Source: Acidimicrobiales bacterium
GTDB lineage: Bacteria; Actinomycetota; Acidimicrobiia; Acidimicrobiales; DASWMK01
NCBI GenBank assembly: GCA_036399815.1
Contig: DASWMK010000285.1
Coordinates: 1-40,067, forward strand
Length of the DNA: 40,067 bases
Reading direction: 5' to 3'
The notes beneath the pieces were generated by a model. That model was not told the DNA's origin and did not search any database. It saw nothing but the letters and a program-made list of their open reading frames with translations. Both the position numbers and the translations under genes were made by a program. Below, piece by piece: positions 32,971 to 40,067 of the stretch (positions are counted from its first letter, which is position 1; each line of letters opens with the position of its first letter).

Positions 32971-33543
32971 GTGGGACCGATGGGCACGGCCGCCGGGCGG
33001 GAGACCCGGCGGCGCATCCTCGACGCGGTCCTCGTGACGCTCCGCACCGAGGGGGTGGCCGGCACCAGCGCCCGCACCGTCGCCCGGGCCGGCGGGTTCA
33101 ACCAGGCGCTCGTCTTCTACCACTACGGCTCCGTGGCCGGCGCCCTGCTGGCCGCGCTCGACGACCTGACCGAGCGCCGCCTGCCGGCCTACCGGGCGGC
33201 GCTCGACCCGGCGGCGCCGGCCGACGAGGTGGCCGCCGCCGTCGCCGCGCTCGTCGCCGAGGACCTGCGGGCCGGCCACCTCGCCGCCGTCGCCGCGCTG
33301 GTCGACGGCAGCGAGCGCTCCCCGGCCCTGAAGGAGGGCATCACCCCTCGCCTGGTGCCGTGGCTGCGGCTGGCCGAGGAGGCGGCCGTGCGCCTGGCGC
33401 CGGGCCGGCCGTCGGCGGACGTGGCCGTCGCCGGCGTGGCGGCTGCCCTGGGCGCCGGCCTGCTGGCGAGGATGGGCGACGGCCCCGGGCCGGAGGCCCT
33501 GGCCGCCATGGTCACCCGTCTGGTGACCGGCCCACCAGGATGA
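32971..33543 (+). CDS. TetR-family transcriptional regulator
   Basis: This 190-aa TetR protein has the DNA-binding helices RRRILDAVLVTLRTEGVAGT and ARTVARAGGFNQALVFYHYG, the latter being the recognition HTH, with FYHYGS close to the usual YYHFGS. The C-terminal domain is Ala-rich and fully helical. GTG 32971 was chosen over ATG 32980 because TAGCGT ends exactly 7 nt before it, as at other leaderless genes here. ATG 32980 would shorten the protein by three residues. It is divergent from the SDR gene, its likeliest target. Its 3' end overlaps the convergent kinase gene by 32 nt, the longest convergent overlap in the window. Confidence 0.88.
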   Translation: MGPMGTAAGRETRRRILDAVLVTLRTEGVAGTSARTVARAGGFNQALVFYHYGSVAGALLAALDDLTERRLPAYRAALDPAAPADEVAAAVAALVAEDLRAGHLAAVAALVDGSERSPALKEGITPRLVPWLRLAEEAAVRLAPGRPSADVAVAGVAAALGAGLLARMGDGPGPEALAAMVTRLVTGPPG

Positions 33544-35470
33544 TGTTGACGGTGCTGCCGAGCGGGATCAGCTCGCCGGCCGCCGGCGCGGTGTGGTCGA
33601 CGACGCCGTCGGCCGCGCCGGCCACGCTCCCGGGGGCCAGCCCGGCGGTGCGCAGGGCGGCGACGGCCTGCCCGAGGGTCAGGCCGCCGACGGCCGGCAC
33701 CTCGACCAGCGGCGGGCCGATCGACACGGCGACGGCGACCTCGGCCCCCCGCTCCACGGTCGTGCCCGGCGCCGGGCTGGTGCCGATCACGATGCCGGCG
33801 GGCACGTCGCCGTCGAACCGGTCGACGCGGACGGGCACGAGGCCGATGGCCTCCAGCGCGGCCGCGGCGTCGTCGTAGCGGCCGCCGCCGAGGCCAGACG
33901 GCACCACCCGCGGCTCCGGCCCGGACGAGACGACGAGGTCCACGCTGGTGCCCCGCTCCAGCCGGTCGGGCACGTCCTCCACGTCGAGCACGACCCCGTC
34001 GGGCACGTCCTCGGAGTGCTGGGTGACGACGGTGCCGACGACCAGGCCGGCGCCGGTCAGCGCGGCCTCGGCCGCCTCCCTCGTCTGGCCCCGCAGGCCC
34101 CGGGGCACGACGACCAGCGTGTTCCCGAGGGACACGACCAGCGTGACCGGCTCCCCCTCCTCCAGCTCGGTCCCGGGCCTGGGGTCCTGGCCGATCACCT
34201 CGCCGGCCGCCGTGCCGTCCCGCCTCGTGGTCGTCACCCGGACGACCCAGCCGTTGGCCTCGGCGGCGTCGGTGGCGGCGTCGCGCGTGCGGCCGAGCAG
34301 CGAGGGCACGGGGTGGGTCGGCACCCGGTCGGCCAGCCACGTGGCCGCGCCCGCCCCGGTGGCGCCGAGCACGAGCAGCACGGCGACGACGACGAGCGGC
34401 CAGCGCCGCCGGCTGCGCTTCAGCCCCTCGAGCTGGCGGTCCCTCTTCGCCCGCTGGCGGGCGTCGCGCCGCTCCCGCCGCGACGGCCGCCCCGGCGGCG
34501 GCATCGGCGTGGGGTCGACGACGGCGGTGGCCGCCGGGCGCTCGGACGGGGTCGGGGGCGGGAGCAGGGTCGGGTCCCGCTCGTCCACCGTCAGGTCGAC
34601 GTCGACCACGCCGACCGGGGCGAGGGGCAGGGGCGCCGGGCGGGGCAGGTCGCCGGCGCAGGCCATCAGCGCGGCGCCGAAGGCGGCGGCGTCGGGCCGC
34701 TCGTCGGGGCCGGGCCGCCCCGCCCGCTCGAGCGCCCGGGACAGCGGGCCCATGGCCGCCGGCACGGGGACGGGCCGGTCGACCCTCGCCATCAGGGTGG
34801 CGATCGTGGTGTCGGCGGCGAACGGCACGCTGCCGGTGACCGCCTCGATCAGCACCAGCGCCAGCGCGTAGACGTCGGACCGGCCGGTGACCGACTCGCC
34901 CCTCGCCTGCTCCGGCGAGGCGTAGCGGGCGGTGCCGAGCACGGCGCCGGCCGGCTCCGTCCAGGCCGCCTCGGCCAGCGCCCTGGCCAGGCCGAAGTCG
35001 GCGATGCGGAGCCGCCCGTCCTCGCCGAACAGCAGGTTGGCCGGCTTCACGTCCCGGTGCACGAAGCCCCTGCGGTGGGCGTAGTCGAGCGCCCGGGTCG
35101 CCTGGAGGCCGACGAGCAGGGCCTGGGACGGGGTCAGGCGGTGGCCCCGGTCGAGCATCGTCCGCAGGCTCCCGCCGCCCAGGTACTCGGTGACGAGGTA
35201 GGGCAGGTCGTCGTGGCCCCAGTCGTAGACGGCCAGCACGTGCGGGTGGTTCAGCGCGGCCGCGGCCTGGGCCTCGGCCCGGAACCGGCGGAGGAAGGCG
35301 TCGTCGTCGGCCAGCGCGGCGTGGAGGACCTTCACGGCGACGCGCCGGCGCAGGGTGACGTCGTCGGCCAGGAAGACCGACGCCGACGCACCCGTGCCGA
35401 TCGGGGCCATGAGGCGGTAGCGCCCGCCGAGGACCCGACCGATGTGGTCGGCCATGCGCGACAGGGCCAC
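33512..35470 (-). CDS. Membrane Ser/Thr protein kinase with four PASTA domains (PknB-like)
   Basis: This 652-aa receptor kinase has a cytoplasmic Hanks-type kinase domain (~16-285): glycine loop IGTGASASVF, Lys47 in VAVKVL, Glu66, HRDVKPAN with Asp140 and Asn145, DFG with Asp158, then SPEQ in place of APE. A proline- and charge-rich juxtamembrane segment leads to a TM helix at ~359-378 and four extracellular PASTA repeats to the C-terminus. PASTA domains bind peptidoglycan fragments or lipid II in characterised homologues, linking the kinase to cell-wall growth. The GTG at 35470 is 7 nt after TACGGT. There are no division or FHA genes beside it here, unlike the usual pknB cluster, so this may be a second paralogue. 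Confidence 0.95.
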   Translation of the reverse strand: MALSRMADHIGRVLGGRYRLMAPIGTGASASVFLADDVTLRRRVAVKVLHAALADDDAFLRRFRAEAQAAAALNHPHVLAVYDWGHDDLPYLVTEYLGGGSLRTMLDRGHRLTPSQALLVGLQATRALDYAHRRGFVHRDVKPANLLFGEDGRLRIADFGLARALAEAAWTEPAGAVLGTARYASPEQARGESVTGRSDVYALALVLIEAVTGSVPFAADTTIATLMARVDRPVPVPAAMGPLSRALERAGRPGPDERPDAAAFGAALMACAGDLPRPAPLPLAPVGVVDVDLTVDERDPTLLPPPTPSERPAATAVVDPTPMPPPGRPSRRERRDARQRAKRDRQLEGLKRSRRRWPLVVVAVLLVLGATGAGAATWLADRVPTHPVPSLLGRTRDAATDAAEANGWVVRVTTTRRDGTAAGEVIGQDPRPGTELEEGEPVTLVVSLGNTLVVVPRGLRGQTREAAEAALTGAGLVVGTVVTQHSEDVPDGVVLDVEDVPDRLERGTSVDLVVSSGPEPRVVPSGLGGGRYDDAAAALEAIGLVPVRVDRFDGDVPAGIVIGTSPAPGTTVERGAEVAVAVSIGPPLVEVPAVGGLTLGQAVAALRTAGLAPGSVAGAADGVVDHTAPAAGELIPLGSTVNIILVGRSPDG

Positions 35471-35477
35471 GCGAGCG

Positions 35478-35483
35478 ACCGTA
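35478..35483 (-). promoter_or_regulatory. -10 element of the PASTA kinase gene
   Basis: Reads TACGGT on the minus strand, ending 7 nt before the GTG at 35470. The same hexamer serves as the RHS -10. Confidence 0.4.
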
Positions 35484-35521
35484 ACCGCGTGACGGCCGGT
35501 GGCCGTGGACCCCCGGCACGG

Positions 35522-35527
35522 CAGAAT
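35522..35527 (+). promoter_or_regulatory. -10 element of the small membrane protein gene
   Basis: CAGAAT ends 6 nt before the ATG at 35534. The first base departs from TAnnnT, as in the MFS promoter at 5864. Confidence 0.35.
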
Positions 35528-35533
35528 GGCGGG

Positions 35534-36000
35534 ATGCTGGCGCCGCCGCTCGAGACGCGCGGCCGGGTCGTGGCCCGGCGGGTGGTGATCGGCGTGCTCG
35601 TCGTCGCCTGCCTGGCCGGGCTGGTGGTGGCGGCCCTGCTGAGCGCGGGCGCCGACCGCCAGTCGGTCACCTCCGGGTCGGCCATCGTCCGCCAGGTCCC
35701 GGGCGACGGCGACACGGCCCTGCGCCAGTCCCAGGTCGGGGTCGAGCTGCTCCCCGGGTGGGAGGGCAACCTCGTCGTCAACGGCGTGCTGATCCCCGAC
35801 GACCAGCTCCAGGGGCGCGACCCGACGGCCACCAACGAGCTGGGCGAGCCGATCGGCGCGCAGGGCAACGCGCCGAACCTGCTGTTCTTCCAGCCCGGCG
35901 AGGGCAAGGTCATCCAGTCCTTCTCGACCGGCCAGGTCTGCGCGACCGCCACCTACTACCGCTCCGACGCCGGCCAGGGCACGGCCAGGACGACCAGCTG

Positions 36001-36019
<19 letters not shown>
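35534..36019 (+). CDS. Hypothetical single-pass membrane protein
   Basis: This 161-aa protein has a short basic N-terminus, one TM helix at ~17-38 (VVIGVLVVACLAGLVVAALL) and an extracytoplasmic domain of ~120 residues containing two cysteines (QVCATAT and SWCFEVD) that could pair. No lipobox is present. I do not recognise the domain. The ATG lacks a ribosome binding site and is 6 nt after CAGAAT. It is divergent from the PASTA kinase across 63 bp, and its end overlaps the next transporter gene, so it probably forms an operon with it. Whether it is linked to kinase signalling is untested. Confidence 0.78.

Positions 36020-40067
<4,048 letters not shown>

Overview
This is a very GC-rich chromosomal window with tightly packed genes, GTG starts about as common as ATG, and 4-nt GTGA/ATGA overlaps inside operons. 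Families and style (gatCAB, PASTA-type Ser/Thr kinase, TetR-regulated efflux pumps, SCP2 protein, Eis-like acetyltransferase, two-cluster ferredoxin) point to an Actinomycetota chromosome, perhaps Acidimicrobiia. The class-level guess is inference only. No tRNA, rRNA, IS element, integrase, phage gene or CRISPR array was found.

Layout. 1-5.3 kb: a DMT transporter cut by the left edge, a D-2-hydroxyacid dehydrogenase, an O-methyltransferase coupled to branched-chain aminotransferase (ilvE), and convergent dihydroxy-acid dehydratase (ilvD). 5.3-8.5 kb: an ArsR-like regulator divergent from an MFS exporter with a clear operator, then a MATE exporter whose start codon looks altered. 8.5-19 kb: the accessory centrepiece, a 3,276-residue Sec-secreted RHS/YD-repeat protein (vWA, PKD, DUF11-like repeats, RHS core with self-cleavage motif, TM helix, proline linker, C-terminal toxin-like domain), followed after 4 nt by a candidate immunity gene. 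19-23.2 kb: an Eis-like acetyltransferase, a DHA2 pump with a co-transcribed TetR regulator and twin operator palindromes, and a lipoprotein. 23.2-26.4 kb: gatCAB, which makes Gln-tRNA/Asn-tRNA by transamidation. 26.4-30 kb: an ECF sigma factor coupled to a one-TM protein, an alpha/beta hydrolase, a ferredoxin, a TetR regulator and an SCP2 protein. 30-33.5 kb: a VOC protein and DHA2 pump, then an SDR dehydrogenase divergent from a TetR gene across a shared operator/promoter. 33.5-40 kb: a PASTA kinase, a small membrane protein, a second DMT transporter, and a leftward operon of a MetE-like protein (cut by the right edge), YqgE and NAD-dependent DNA ligase.

Regulatory theme. About fifteen genes that begin transcription units have a TAnnnT-type -10 hexamer ending 6-10 nt before the start codon with no ribosome binding site, the signature of leaderless mRNAs. 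Three TAG stop codons form the first bases of the next gene's -10, and three divergent gene pairs have face-to-face -10 elements sharing TA or CTAG. Six of seven convergent pairs overlap or abut, with no obvious intrinsic terminator.

The most interesting element is the RHS protein. Its last ~110 residues show a pattern I associate with Tse2-like ADP-ribosyltransferase-fold toxins, and the coupled downstream gene is a plausible cognate immunity factor. All functional calls rest on reading the sequence and on family knowledge; no database search was run.
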